NCBI GenBank assembly: GCA_003339415.1
Contig: PDHQ01000007.1
Coordinates: forward strand, 1-64,000
Reading direction: 5' to 3'
Length of the DNA: 64,000 nucleotides
From: Ophiocordyceps camponoti-saundersi (nom. inval.)
Lineage: Eukaryota > Ascomycota > Sordariomycetes > Hypocreales > Ophiocordycipitaceae
The translations under genes were made by a program, and so were the position numbers. Positions 33,839 to 46,500 of this stretch are shown here, piece after piece; position 1 is the stretch's first letter, and the number at the start of each line of letters is the position of its first letter. The notes under the pieces were generated by a model. That model was not told the origin of the DNA, searched no databases, and was given only the letters and a program-made list of their open reading frames with translations.

Positions 33839-36164
33839 TCAACGAATGCCATCGTCCCAAGCGTCGTCATCGCCAACCTCGTAATCCATATCCATCTGCC
33901 GGTGCAGGACATCATCCCTACCGAGGCCCTGCCCTCCACTGCCGCCAGCAGCAGCAGCAGCACCCCCACCGCCGCCGCCGTCGTCGTCGTAGGCAGCGTT
34001 GCCGACCGCCACGTCATCCGAGAGGCCGGGGGTTGAGCCCTCGCCGGAGCCGGGGACGGAAGTCTTGACCCACGATAGGTCCAGACGGCCTTCGACGCCG
34101 GGGAGTTCTTTCCCGTGGAGGCCGTTGTAGAATTTCTCTGCTGTTCTGCGGTCTTGGAAGGATACGTGCGTGACGGAGGGCGTTGTCTCGACCGCCTCGA
34201 ACTCGCCCAGGTTCTGTCCCCCGTTACGTTAGCGACGACCTCCTCTTCAAGGAGAGTAGGACAAAGGAGAGAAAGGTATTCACAAGAAGAAAGTGGCGTA
34301 GCAGTTCGTTCCGGTCCGGAGGCGTAAAGTCGACACCGTGCATGGCCAGTTTCTTGGGCCGATTGTCGAGGGAATACTGCGCGTAGGCGGCATGTCTGCC
34401 TCGAAAGGAACCGCGGCCGCCTCTGCCTCGATAGCCCCTTCTGCCCCTATACCCTCCACGATACGGGGCCCCGCCGCCACCGCTGCCACCGTCTCCAGCG
34501 TGAGTATCGAGTCCGAGCATCTCGGCCTCCTGCTCCAAAGCGGCCAGCTTCGCCCGTAACATCTCGGTGCCCGAAGACGCCGCGGCCCCGCCGCTGCCGT
34601 TCTTCTCCGCCAGCCTGGCGCGTAGCTGGTCCGTTTCGGCCTGGTGCTTGGCCAAAAGATCTTGCTGCTTCTTCTCCAGCGCCTGCCGCTGACGCTCCAA
34701 CTCTTCTCGCATCGACTGTTTTTCCGCGTGCTGTCGCTGAGCCTCCGACTGCTTTCTTTGGAACTCCTCAGGGTCGACCTCCGGCTCCGACTCTTTGGCG
34801 AGCGGACTCCTGTCTTGGCTTAGCCTGTCGTTGAGGCCCGCGGCGGCTTGAGGGAGCTGGCCATTCTCCTCCTTGAACCAGTATACCTTGACGAAACGGT
34901 TGTCGAAGATGACCTTGGGAGACCTATAGGCGTCGTTTGCAGATGCCCACTTGTCGTATTTGACAATGGCCAAGTGTTTATACGGTTGCATCGAAATGTC
35001 GACAATGGTTCCGAACTGGGAGAAAAAGGCGCGGACCACATCTTCACTGAAGCTCTCCTCGGGGATGTTTTCGACGACGATTGTGCTCTTCGACCGATCG
35101 TGAACGGGCGCCTCTGAGGAGAAAGGTGCTCGAGCGCCGCCTTTCCGAGCACCACGATTGCCGTTGCCTGCGAATTTCCTCCCACCTCGACCTCGGTTAG
35201 CGTCTTGGTTGAAGGCTACGGTAGGCAATGCCATGGGCATCTGCATCACAGCATCGTTTGGATCGTACTCTAAAGCACGACGTTAGTTCAGATGTAAGAG
35301 AGGAAGAAAGATGACGGGCTTACCTTGGCCTCTCGCCGCTACTGGAGGGACGTAAATGGACTCATTTCCGTGGTCGAACATGCAGGTGCTTCCGCGGGAG
35401 CAGTAGCCCTTGGTGTCGAAGTCACGGCAGCGCCGTTTCGCCTTGGCCTGGTGTTGCTGAGGTCTCGTTCCCATCGCCATTTGGGGATAGCCTTGCAAAG
35501 CGGCAAATGGAATGCCCATGGCCTGCATCTGCATCATGGTCTCCAGCGGATTGCCGGCATCAAATTGCGGCAAGGTAGGTGGAAAGGCACCTTGCCTGCC
35601 GCGACTCTCCTCCATGCCGCCACGTCTTCCGCCGCGTCGAGGCTGCTTATGAAACCGCTGATCGGGTTCTTGGCGCTCGGCGACGTCAACGGCATCAGAC
35701 GTGTCACCGAACGTCCTCTTGCGCGCACCCGCAGTTGATTCGACAGGTCGAGCATCCGATGACGACGTCGACGGCGGCGGCACTCCTCCCGGGCGATAGG
35801 ATCGGGACTTAATCGCCGAGAAGACGTCATCGAGAAAAGTCTTGGGATCTGCGCTCCGGGAAAAGCGAGGGGAAGAAAAGGTCAGCAAAAGCACAGGTAA
35901 AGCAGGGATGAGGTTTTCTCATTTACCTTCGGAGAGGAAATCCGGTATCTCCTGTTCGCATAGCTTGCGCACATCGTCGTGGGAACCATCGTGCTTCAAA
36001 AGGGCGATGACATACTCAGCGAGCACATCAGAGTCAGCATCAGAGCTGTTTGAGCCGTCAGCCATCCGTAGACACCAAGAGGGTGCTTCCTTCGCCCACG
36101 TGTTCTCGATTCTCTTGACGATCCAAGCCTTGAGCAGCGGCGCGTCATCTTCGGAGAATAGCAT
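33839..36164 (-). CDS. RBM26/RBM27-like RNA-binding protein (PWI-like, CCCH zinc finger, RRM)
   Basis: Four exons, 35927-36164, 35324-35848, 34284-35269 and 33839-34213, give 707 aa in consistent phase. In order: a PWI-like helical N-terminus (about 1-80, LLKAWIVKRIENTW), a CCCH zinc finger near residue 230-245 (RRCRDFDTKGYCSRGSTCMF), an RRM at about 310-385 (STIVVENIPEESFSEDVVRA), a Gln/Glu-rich coiled coil (about 410-500), an RGG-type stretch (PYRGGYRGRRGYRGRGGRG), a second RRM-like fold across the last intron (LGEFEAVETTPSVTHVSF), and a Gly/Ala-rich acidic tail. Animal RBM26/27 and fission yeast Rmn1 work in nuclear RNA surveillance with the exosome. Orthology is inferred from domain order. 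Confidence 0.9.
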
Positions 36165-36476
36165 GTTGGATAGACGCCGCTGATTGACGGACTGCGGGCG
36201 ACCCTCGAGTAGCCGATGATGGGAGGATCGCGAAGCCTGTGACTCGTCGTGAAGCGTGGCGTTTTTGCTGAACCCGAACGCGAAGAGAGAGAGAGGAAGA
36301 TGTTGGTTTTTTTTTCTCCCCTTCCCTTTTAACCCTTCGAGAGCTCACATAAGAAGAAGGCTGATACATGCTACATAGTGCGTATGTACTGTGCGCGATT
36401 ATTTGCACTGTACTGAGTCTATTCGTAGGTACCTAGGTACGACCATTTCGTACGGGATACGGATAAACGTTTTAGC

Positions 36477-36513
<37 letters not shown>

Positions 36514-37021
36514 AGTCTCAGGCATGGGTGGAAGAAGGATAGTAGTAGGGAAAGAGTTTCAACAAGACTCATTCATAAGGTGTTGTCGGTCTGTCATTCT
36601 ATCCGTCCCTCATGATCATTTGTATGTATGAATAACCTCATCTACCATCAATTTACGGACACAAGACCATCCATCATCAATCGCACTTCTGATTCACAGA
36701 TGACGTCTGGTCATGGTAACTACAACCATAATCTCTCACATCAAATCACACCAACGCACACACAACACTTGTATTCTCTACCGTGATGCCTCCTCAATCG
36801 CATGTGTTCCATTCCACTACTGAAAGAGAATACTTTCACGGGCACAACTCCCAGTCTCACATCCGCCTTCCGTCCCCGTCTCTGGTTGACGCCCGATACG
36901 ACTACTCTTATGAGCCACAGGAGGTGCGCCGCTTTCTCGCCGCCACTGAGCGTCCGACAAGAGGTCGTGCCCAGCGCGGCGCATAACCAGAGTCTATGTG
37001 CACAAAGCAAGAGGATTCTCT
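36165..37021. other. Intergenic region
   Basis: Upstream of the RBM26-like gene (-) and downstream of EF2 (-). It contains (CT)n around 36477-36514 and the motif TAGGTACCTAGGTAC near 36427. No gene was seen; open frames over 36741-37020 are read-through of the EF2 terminal intron. Confidence 0.5.
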
Positions 37022-39822
37022 TTACAGCTTGTCGTAGTACTGCCATATCGTCAGCTTGCTGCCCGTTCTGCGGGCCGTCTTGACTTACGTTCTCCACTCC
37101 CGGAACCTCCACCTTGATGCCCTTGCGCTTGCGCATCTCTGTCACGATCTGTCCCACCTTGGACGTCGGATCCAACGGTGAACCGCCCGGCAGGATCTGC
37201 CAGTGGTCGAAGACCGACTGGGGGAAGGCCTGACCAGACGTCGCCTGGCGGAGATCGCCGTTGAAGCCGAAAGACTCCAGCACGGGCAGGTAAGCCTTGA
37301 TGTTGAACAAGGGGGTGCCGGGACGCTGCTCCTCGCTGAAGACGTGACCACGTCGGCGCGTCAGGACACCGTATACGCCACCCATGGCCTGCTCCGGCAC
37401 CTGAATCTCCACCAGGTAGACGGGCTCCTGCAGGGCGGGCTCAGCCAGTAGGGCCGAGGCGTAGAGCACACGGCGCGCCGTCGGGATGATCTGTCCGCCA
37501 CCACGATGAATGGCGTCGGCGTGCAGCGTCACGTCGAGGATGTTGAAGCGGATAGACCGCATGGGCTCCTCGGCCACGGGTCCCTCACGGCTGGCCCATT
37601 GGAAACCGGAGACAACCGAGTCCTTGATTTCGTTGAGATACTGGACGGCCTTGGTCTGATCCACCAGCAGGTTGGCACCGGTGCCGTCGGGACCAAACGT
37701 CCAGATCTTTCGAGCGTCCGTCACGTCCCAACCAAAGTCGTCGGCAAGAACACGGGCACGGGCCTTGAAGTCGTCACGGGCGCTGACCTTGCCTGACTCG
37801 ATGGCCAGCGACAAATCCTCCTCCATAGGCTCGGCCACCATGTACAGACGGTTGTGCTTGTTGGGCGACTTGGAGAGGGCGGTCATGCTGGACTTGCTCT
37901 GAACCGTTTCCCGGTACTGGACGACGGGATCCGAGATGATGAGCGGCACACCGGCGTGATCTTCCTCGAGATCCTTGAGGCAAATCTCCAGATGCAACTC
38001 GCCGGCGCCGGCGACGATGTGCTCGCCGGATTCCGAGTGGAGCGTCAGAACACAGGGATCCGACTTGGACAGGCGCTTTAGACCTTCGACGAGCTTAGGC
38101 AGATCCTGAGCGTTCTTGACCTGAACGGAGCGCTGAACGACAGGCGAGACGGAGAACTTCATGACCTTGAGGTTATGCGCCGTGTCGCTTGTGGTCAGGG
38201 TACCAGACTTGAGCAGGAACTGGTCGATGCCGACCAGGCCCACGATATTGCCGGCGGGCATGTCGTCAATGGGCTCCACCTTGCCGCCCATCATGAGAAC
38301 GGTACGCTGAATGGCCTTGATGAAGAGGTCTTCCTTCTTGCCGGGAACGTAGTTGGGACCCTGGATGCGGACCTTGAGACCAGATCGGACGGTACCCGAG
38401 AAGACACGGCCGAAGGCGTAGAAGCGGCCCTTGTCAGAGGTCGGTACCATCTTGGAGACGTAAAGCATGAGAGGGCCTTTGGGGTCGCAGTCGCGGATGC
38501 CGATGGCGGCGACGTCGTCCATGGGACCCTCGTACAGTGTCTCAGCGCGATACTTTTGAGCTGTGACTGGCGACGGAAGATGCAGAATCATCATCTCCAG
38601 AAGAGAGTCGGCGGCGGGGAGGAAAGTTCGCATAACAGCCTTGAGCAGCTGCTTGCCCTCCTTTTGCTTATCCTCGGTGGTCAGCTTCAGGTTCAGCTTC
38701 TCCAGTAGGGTGGCCGTCTCCTCTTTGCGGAAGTTCATGACGGCCGAGAAGATCTTGAAAATGGGGTCCAGGATGAACTGGTTGAAGGCGCGCTCCAGAG
38801 GCTTGCCCTCGTAGGTGTCGCTCTTGGTCCACTTCTTAGTATGGGGGTTGAAGTAGTTGTCGCCCTACAGCAGTCGGGTCAGCATATAGTTGAACGAGAC
38901 GGGCTCGTGCAAGGAGTCCTAACCCAAAGACGCTCCATCATCTTGTTCTTGTCGACACCGAATTTCTTGGCGTAGCGAACGGCAAACTGACGGACGGTGA
39001 AGGCCCAGCCGTGCAATCCAGAGCCGAAGGCGACAGTGCCCTTGTAGGGATAGACCTGGACATCGCCGAGAGCCTTGTCAAGGTATGTAGAGATGATGAC
39101 GTTGACTGACTCGATGGTTCGGGAGAAGGACTGGTAAAGGTCCTCCTTGGAAACCTGCAACTCGAGGAGAGCACGGTCGACCTTGTTGATGATGATGACA
39201 GGCTTGATGCGCTCACCGAGGGCCTGTCGCATGACAGTCTCAGTCTGAACGCAGACGCCTTCGACGGTGTCGACGACGACCAGGGCACCATCGGTGACAC
39301 GCAGGGCAGCGGTGACTTCGGATGAGAAATCGACGTGGCCTGGCGAGTCGATGAGGTTGATGAGGAAGTCCTGGCCGTCAGTCTTCTGACCAACAATATC
39401 CTTGATGTCCTCGGGGTCGTCGAGATGACCGTAAAGGGAGATGGCGGTTGACTTGATGGTGATGCCACGCTCCTGTTCGTCGGGCCGAGTGTCGGTCGCT
39501 CGGGCATCTCCAGCTTTGGCGGTGGAGATGATGCCGGCCTTGGCCAGTAGGGAATCGGTCAAGGTGGACTTTCCATGATCGACGTGGGCAATGACGGACA
39601 TGTTGCGGACATTGCTGGGCTTGTCCATCAAGGCCCGGATCTCGTCGATAGTGAAGCTATCATGGTTGGGAAGGGAGAGAAGTAGCCAGTCAGTCGTCTG
39701 TACATACATACATAGTCATCTCTCCAACTCGGAGCGAGACGATGTAAGGGAATACGACGAGAGGCGCCAGACGAGGCCGCCTGGGCCGAAAGCAAGGGTG
39801 CCATTGGGACTCACTTGACCAT
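37022..39822 (-). CDS. EF2: Translation elongation factor 2
   Basis: Four exons, 39815-39822, 38924-39656, 37089-38864 and 37022-37039, give 844 aa, close to the standard length for eukaryotic EF2. This GTPase moves tRNA and mRNA through the ribosome. The start is spliced: ATGGTCAA (8 nt) joins CTTCACTATC to give [16 protein letters not shown]-domain motifs are [17 protein letters not shown] and NKVDR. The domain IV loop [12 protein letters not shown] holds the histidine that becomes diphthamide. The last exon is only 18 nt: PGVEN|YYDKL-stop, the invariant EF2 end. Introns are 39657-39814, 38865-38923 and 37040-37088. Without splicing, both termini look wrong. Confidence 0.97.
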
Positions 39823-40556
39823 TTTGGCGGTGTTGATGCGAGAACCTTTTATTGACGAGAGAAAAGGTGAGAGAGACAGAGAGTGAAAGGGGCACGAGAA
39901 AAATCTGGCGACGACGAGCAAAGCGGGGTTGCGGATTTACACCCCGCGCTCTCTCGTGTTGGACGAATAGGAAAGTGGACGAAGCGGCCTCGAGCCGGCG
40001 ATTTGACACAGAGAAGACGATGATATGAAGATTCCCAGCGGCGTGCCTTTGGGAATCGTGAAGATGATGATCAACAAGAGGAGGGAGTAGACGGAAGAGA
40101 AGAGGAGGAGGAGGGGGAGAGACAGTGTCAGTGATTTTCTGCAGCATAAATGAGTATCTCTGTTCGTTTTTTTTTGATGGATTTTTGTGCGGGCTGCGCC
40201 TTAGCTGACCTACCCTAAAGACAATTGCCCTTGACCCCGTCTGCGTTGGCAAATGACGAAAAGAGGGGCAGCGCAATGCCTTGCCCCACGGTTCCATAAG
40301 ATTATATAATCTTATCACTCAGGGCATGAACCCTGGCATTACATATGCGAGTCACTGAGTCCGCAACGGCGACGACAATCTCAGCCTTGCGTGGCCTCAG
40401 CCTCGTCCCTTTCACCATGAACGATCTCTAACACGATGCAAAGAAACATCACGGGAATTGTTTCCTTATATTGTATGTACATAAGCATCTACTCTTACCC
40501 GCTATACAGAAAATATACACCAACATCTACTGCACATATAATACACAACCTTCGCC
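39823..40556. other. EF2 upstream region and Csf1 3' flank
   Basis: No gene supported. It carries the EF2 promoter and presumably leader, with a GAGGAGGAGG tract near 40100-40115, and the 3' flank of the giant Csf1 gene. Confidence 0.5.
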
Positions 40557-43500
40557 TCACGAAGATCCCAGAATCCGTGAATACGCGTCCTCCACCTCTC
40601 CAGCCAACTCCAGTAGAGACACAATCACCATCTGGTGCGTCAAGTTAGGCAGCTTATCTCGGTGCAGCCCGATCCACTCCAGGGGCGGCGTCGCCTCGCC
40701 CATGTCGCGGAGTTGCGGCGTGTCGATCACCGGCGGTTCCAGCGCTTCGTACTCGTACTTGGACTGCGGCACCTTGACCTCGGCCGTGATTTTCTGCTGC
40801 CCACCTTCTCTCAGCCCTCCGCCGGCGCCGGCCTCCTTACCCGCCTCATCCGACGGTCCGGCCTCCGCCTCGGGAACACCCGTGATCTTGACAGCCCCCG
40901 TCATCGGCAGCTGCCGGCCCCAAATCTGCTCCAACGCCTTGCTGTGCTTCGCCCACATGCCGCGTATGTAGCTGATGCGCGAGTAGTTCCAGCCGACCTC
41001 GACCTTACCCTCGAGCGCGCTCTTGAAGATGTAGCTGATGTGGTTGGTGTCCGGCCGCTGCCACGTCTCCATCATGGCATCGACCCGCGGGACCCTGAGG
41101 ATCGTCCCTCCACGAGACCCCGTCGCGCGCTCCACCACGTCCTCGACCGTCAGCTCGCTCAGTGACTTGGGTGCCTCCGCGTTGCGAACGCCGGCCAGTC
41201 CGACTCGAAGCTGGCCGAGCGTCATGCGCAGAACGCTGTGGATCTGTCGCTGTTCCAGGTTGGCCGCGAATCTTGCGTGGGCGTTGAGCGCCTCCATCTT
41301 AAGCACCTGATGATCCGAAAACGTCGCCGGGAACACGCCGAGGTTCAGCGTCTTGAACGTCACCACCACGTGAGTGTCCAGCGATATGGGTGATCTGGCC
41401 ACTACTTCCAGCTCGCCGGGCGACATGACTGGCGTCAATGCCGCCGTCACAGTCGGGGGTCCTGTGGCTCGCGCCGTCACCGACTTGCGTCGTGTAAACT
41501 TCTCAATCTCCCTCAACGACGACTCGAAGCTCTCCTTCTTCTCCTGTACAAGCTTCTGTATAGCTTGGAAGAGCGCCAGAGCCTGGGCCGCCGACGCTGT
41601 CGTCCCGAAGATCTGAACCGCCTCGCCGTCGAGCATGGCCACAAGCCGGTCCCCGCTGCCGCCGCGCTTCTCTCGTACATTGTACATGAGGAACTCGAGT
41701 GACCTGACGTCCGCCATCAAAAAGGCCTGGTAGTCAAAAGCCGCCTTGGCTCGGCAGGCGTTGAACGCCAGCGACGCGTGGATCAGCGGCGTCTTGTTGA
41801 GCGCTTCTTCTCGCTTCGGCCACTGGATAGACGTCCGCAGCCGGAAAGTCTGCAGCGCGATGAAGCCGCTCAGACGGCCTGTGCAGTCGATGCCGATCCG
41901 CTGAAAACCGAGACATAGATCTTGCTCCCAGTCCGACGTCTTCTTCAACGAAACCCAGAAGTCGCCAATCTGGAAGACGGACTTTCCAATGGCTTGTCCG
42001 AGGTCGACGTGGACGTCAAGCGCCGCGATGGATATCGTGGCCGTCCAGGGGAACGCCGCCGTCGCCGCCACCTGCTGATATCGCTGCACCAGATAACCCT
42101 GAGAAGTCTCCGTCTCCAGCTTGGCCACGGGGACGGCCGTCGCCGCTTGACGCGGGGTTTGCGGATACCAAATCTCCCTGAAGAGCAAGAAGTCCTGGGC
42201 CTGCTTCGCATTGATGAACACCTTCATCGGGCTCACCTTGAGAATGGCCGAGATGCCGCTGGTACCGCTAACGTGTTTGCTATTCATGAACGATACCGTG
42301 ACCGTGTCCACGCCGAAGCTAGCCGTCGACTGGCGCGAGTAAACATGCTGCACCGAGGCTTGCGGCTGGCTCAGCGTTCCCGAGATGGCAAAGAAATTCC
42401 CCTGCTCAAGAGACTTGACCGTGTTGATGGTGAAGTAAATGTTGTCGAAGCATGCCGTCGCCTCCACCCTTCCTACCGGCTGGCAGCTCAAGGTGAATGC
42501 CTGCCTGCAGATGCGCAAGCCAAGGTTGAGTTTCAGCCGTCCCAGGACAGCGCTCGGGTCGGCTGTGAGAATATTATCCTCATCTCCAGACCGCTCTGAC
42601 TTTGACTTGGGTAGCTCATCCTTCTGGGCTTCCTCGTCCTGGTTGCCGTCATCTCTGACAACCTCCTGGACGCTTGAGATGATATCCAAAACCAGGGGCA
42701 CCACAGACGGATGCAGCGTGTTGCTCGAGGCGTCGATCTTGACCTCGCCGTACAAGGTCGGGTCGTCTCTTCCATTGTCTCTGTATTCGGCCTTTCCCGC
42801 CAGTCCTGGGCTGCGAAGCACAACCGCGCTTCCCGAATCGTCCGTATCGAATTGGCCGTATTTGCCCCCCAACGACGACGGCCGCCAGTTCTGACCCGAA
42901 GATCGCGAGCTTTCAATGGCATCCTTGCTGGAAACATAGACCACTGCACCAGCAAAGTCGGCATCGACGAGCAGGTTCTCCAGTCGTTTGTTGCCCATCA
43001 AACTTCGCTGTGGCTGCACCTCCACCGACTCGTCTGCCTTCTTCGGAGTCGCCGGTGCACTTATCGTCCAATGCGCCGAGGCTTTCTGCACGTTGCGGAT
43101 GGACAGAGAAATGGACTCGATGAGGTTCGCAGCGGGTAAGATGAAGGCAGATGTCAGTCGGAGGTCGAGCGACTCGCCCGTGGCCTGGAAAGCCATGCGT
43201 CGTGTCCCTGCTGTCGAAACGTATGCAGCGTTGAAGATGACCTCTGGGAGCAGTGCAGAGTGTAGAGACCGCACGTTCTTGTCTTGGTCTGACGGCACCG
43301 TCTGAACCAAGAGGCTCGATATGGTCAGCCTCGCCGATTTCCTTGTCCTCGTTCCAAATTCGATGAGTCGGATGGACAAGACCAGATCCTCTTTGGCGTA
43401 GTCCTTGTCTGTTAACTTGTTCGCCACGTTCCAGCACACCTGGATGTTCCGCAGCTCGAAATGATAGACCACAGACGCCAGTACAGAGCCCAGTATGTCG

Positions 43501-46500
43501 CCCTCATCTCCCGACTTCGCTTCGCCGTCGTTTGCGGCCCGGGCCTTGGGCTGCCTCAGCTTCTTCAAGTACTCGAGTTCACGCGACGCGTCCAGATCTC
43601 TGATCTTCGTGCCCAGGTAGCCTATCACATCGATTACCGTCGAGACCGTCTCCGGAGACAAGTTGACACCAAACTCTTTGCTGCGAAAGTTGAACTGCCA
43701 GTCCTCTCTGCCGTCGTCTCCTTTGCGGGAGCTCGCAGACACAGTGGCGCTGGTACCCAGGCTACCACATGATCTCATGGCGTCCTTCTTGCCCCTGCGG
43801 ATGTCAAGGCCGACGTGCCTGAGATTCAAGTGCAGATCAGGGTATTTGAGAGCCGGCTGTTGCGGATCATGCTGGTTGCAGGCCAAGAGAGACGTCTTGT
43901 CAAGCGAGAAATATATCTGAGCCGTTGGATCGCTCTTAGACGTCAGAGCTGTTTTGGCAACTATCCGCAAGCCGGCAAGCGTAACGTGAACATCGTACGC
44001 CAAAAGCGGGCGAGGTGGTTGATGCTCCACGGGTGACGGCGAACGTGTCCCCCCAAAGACTTCGCCGACATGCCCTTGCACAACCTTGACCTGCTGTTTC
44101 ATCTCCTCGACCGCGCTGGATATTTGCGGTCGATTGAGGATGGCTAGGACGCTGTAGATAGCAGAGGCGTCCAACCGAATGACATCGATCGAGGAGAGGA
44201 CAGACAGGGAGTGAGCCGACTGCCCCCCTGAATGACCCCTAATACGGCCATTCATGGGCGGTATCTGGAGGAGAGAGATACTTCGAGGCTCATTTCTGAC
44301 CTTGATTTGCATCTCATGAGAGTTCTCCTTGACGTCAAAGTCGAAGATGACCTCCTTGCCATAATTCGCCGCGCATGCGACTCGCGCCACTACACCGGAA
44401 ATCTTCCATGCGAGGGATTCCAGGAGCGCAACGCTGATGGTGTAGCTCTCGAGGAACAAAGCAACGTTGATCCTGACCGTGGAAAGGCGCTCCGTGATCT
44501 TGACGGGCTTGGGTGGTCGTGGCGAGGTCGAGACCTGAGCCTGGAGATGGCTGAGCCGGGCAGCCTCGTCCCTAATGAGGAGGCCGAGGACTTCCAATAG
44601 GGCGATTGGGTCCTGTTTGACGGCGAGCGTCAAGCCCTGACTGCTTGCTGTTGACTTGATGATGCGCAATGAAGCGTCCTGCGTCTCTTGCAGTTCGTGT
44701 GAAAGAAACACGCTTGCTTGTCGGAGCTGAAACATGCCGAGGAGCTGAGAATTGCTATGCACCCGCGATGTGACGGTGCTGCAGTCCAGCAGGCAGCTCG
44801 CGAAATCGGTCTTGTCGCCGGTGCTATACACTAGAATGGACGCCTTGAGCCCGCAGCTAAGCGTCTTGAAGCTAAGATTGATGGTTTCCAAGTCGATCGA
44901 GCCTCTTGACAACTCAAACGCAATGTGGACTGCCGGAAGGGCCGTCCTTGAACCCTCGGCATCCTGCTTAGACGACCCGGTCGATTCTAAGTTGCCAAGA
45001 CTGCTAGCAAGGGTTCGGTTGTAGAGCCGGAGAAGGTCTTCTGCCAATTCGCAAAGCCCCCAATTAAGGTGAACGGCCGCTTCACTGCACATCATGTTGC
45101 AGACGGTCAAGGGGCCGACGGCCTCTGGCATTTCTGATATCGTGTCGCTCGATCTGACCGGCTTCTGCTCGACTCTCACGGCCACATCGATGAATCCGAA
45201 ATTGTTCTGCTTCGGGCCCGGGTCCAGGACAAACCGTAGCTCCCCCAAACGACAGGCGCCGATAAGAGGAAAGTCTTTTCCGGCCTTGACCTCTGCGCCG
45301 TCCTCGTCTGCGCCGAAAATGTTCTTGATGAGCACAGAATTCGGAACGTCTTCCAGGTCCCAGCTGCGCCATCTCTCGAAAGCAGCTGTCACGATACTAG
45401 CAGCATCGGGAGGAACCTCGAGGGAGGCGTCTCGACACGCCGTCGCCAACTGAGCACGTCGCCGGGTTTCCATGGTAGTCCAGATTTGACGAAGTCTCAT
45501 GATCAATTTCCAGGTGTCAGTTCTCCGTAGATGCTTTGGCACCGACCGCAGAACAGCCGAGGGTCGCGTGAAGAACGAGGGGTCTTTCGCGGACGAGCCC
45601 TCGCTCAAGAGGCGAAATGTCAGATACTTGACCCTCTTACCATAAGCGGCTGTGGTATCGGTAACAAGACGCTCCAGATCCGATGCGAGTTTGCTCGTTC
45701 GGTGGATGAGAGAAGCTAGATAGTCGACCTTGCCGGAGGCTGTGCTGCCAACCACCGAACCTACATCGACGTCAAAGTATGTCACGTCTTTCGTACCCAG
45801 AGACAGCACCACGCTTTCGATCTCTAGCATGACAGCCTCTTGAGGATTGGATGGCGGTGCCAGCCTCTCTGAAACCGAGACTTCTGCAGACTTCAGTCTG
45901 AGATGAAGCGATGTTCTCGGATTCGCCGTGTTAGGGTTCTCCTCGGCAGCCCCCTTCTCTGTGACAGTCCGGGTAAGCAAGACAAGCCTGGACATACGCA
46001 AATCATACTGGTCTTGCTCATCGTAAGAGTTATTAGGGGACGAAGCAGTGGAAGAGTTTAAGACTCGTATGTCCGCGCTGGGAATCCTCACGAGAAGCTC
46101 CTGAATCGTCGGTTGATCATGCTCCGGCTTCTGGGTGCCAAACACTTCACCTATGGTCCCAACCTGAAGGAAATCGAGAATTGTCTCTGGCTCGCTCGGC
46201 TGCAGCTCCGCCAGCAGTGAGAGGGCATGTCTGACAGCCTCGGGCCGGAAGAAAGCTGATATTCCAGAGGGAAACTCAATGATGGTGCTTTCATGAGAAT
46301 ACTCTTCGCTCAAGCTGCGCGGGTCGATTTCATCCAAAGATGCCTCTGTCTGCCAGAAACTATCGTCAAAACCCTCGTCTGGGACGCCAGGACACTCGGC
46401 TTCACGAGTATCCGCGCGGACGCTTTCGAGAGGAAAATGCGGAGCAAAATACTGGCTCGAGAAGGCAACAGAAGAGTGGTCCAGATTCTCCCTCACACCC

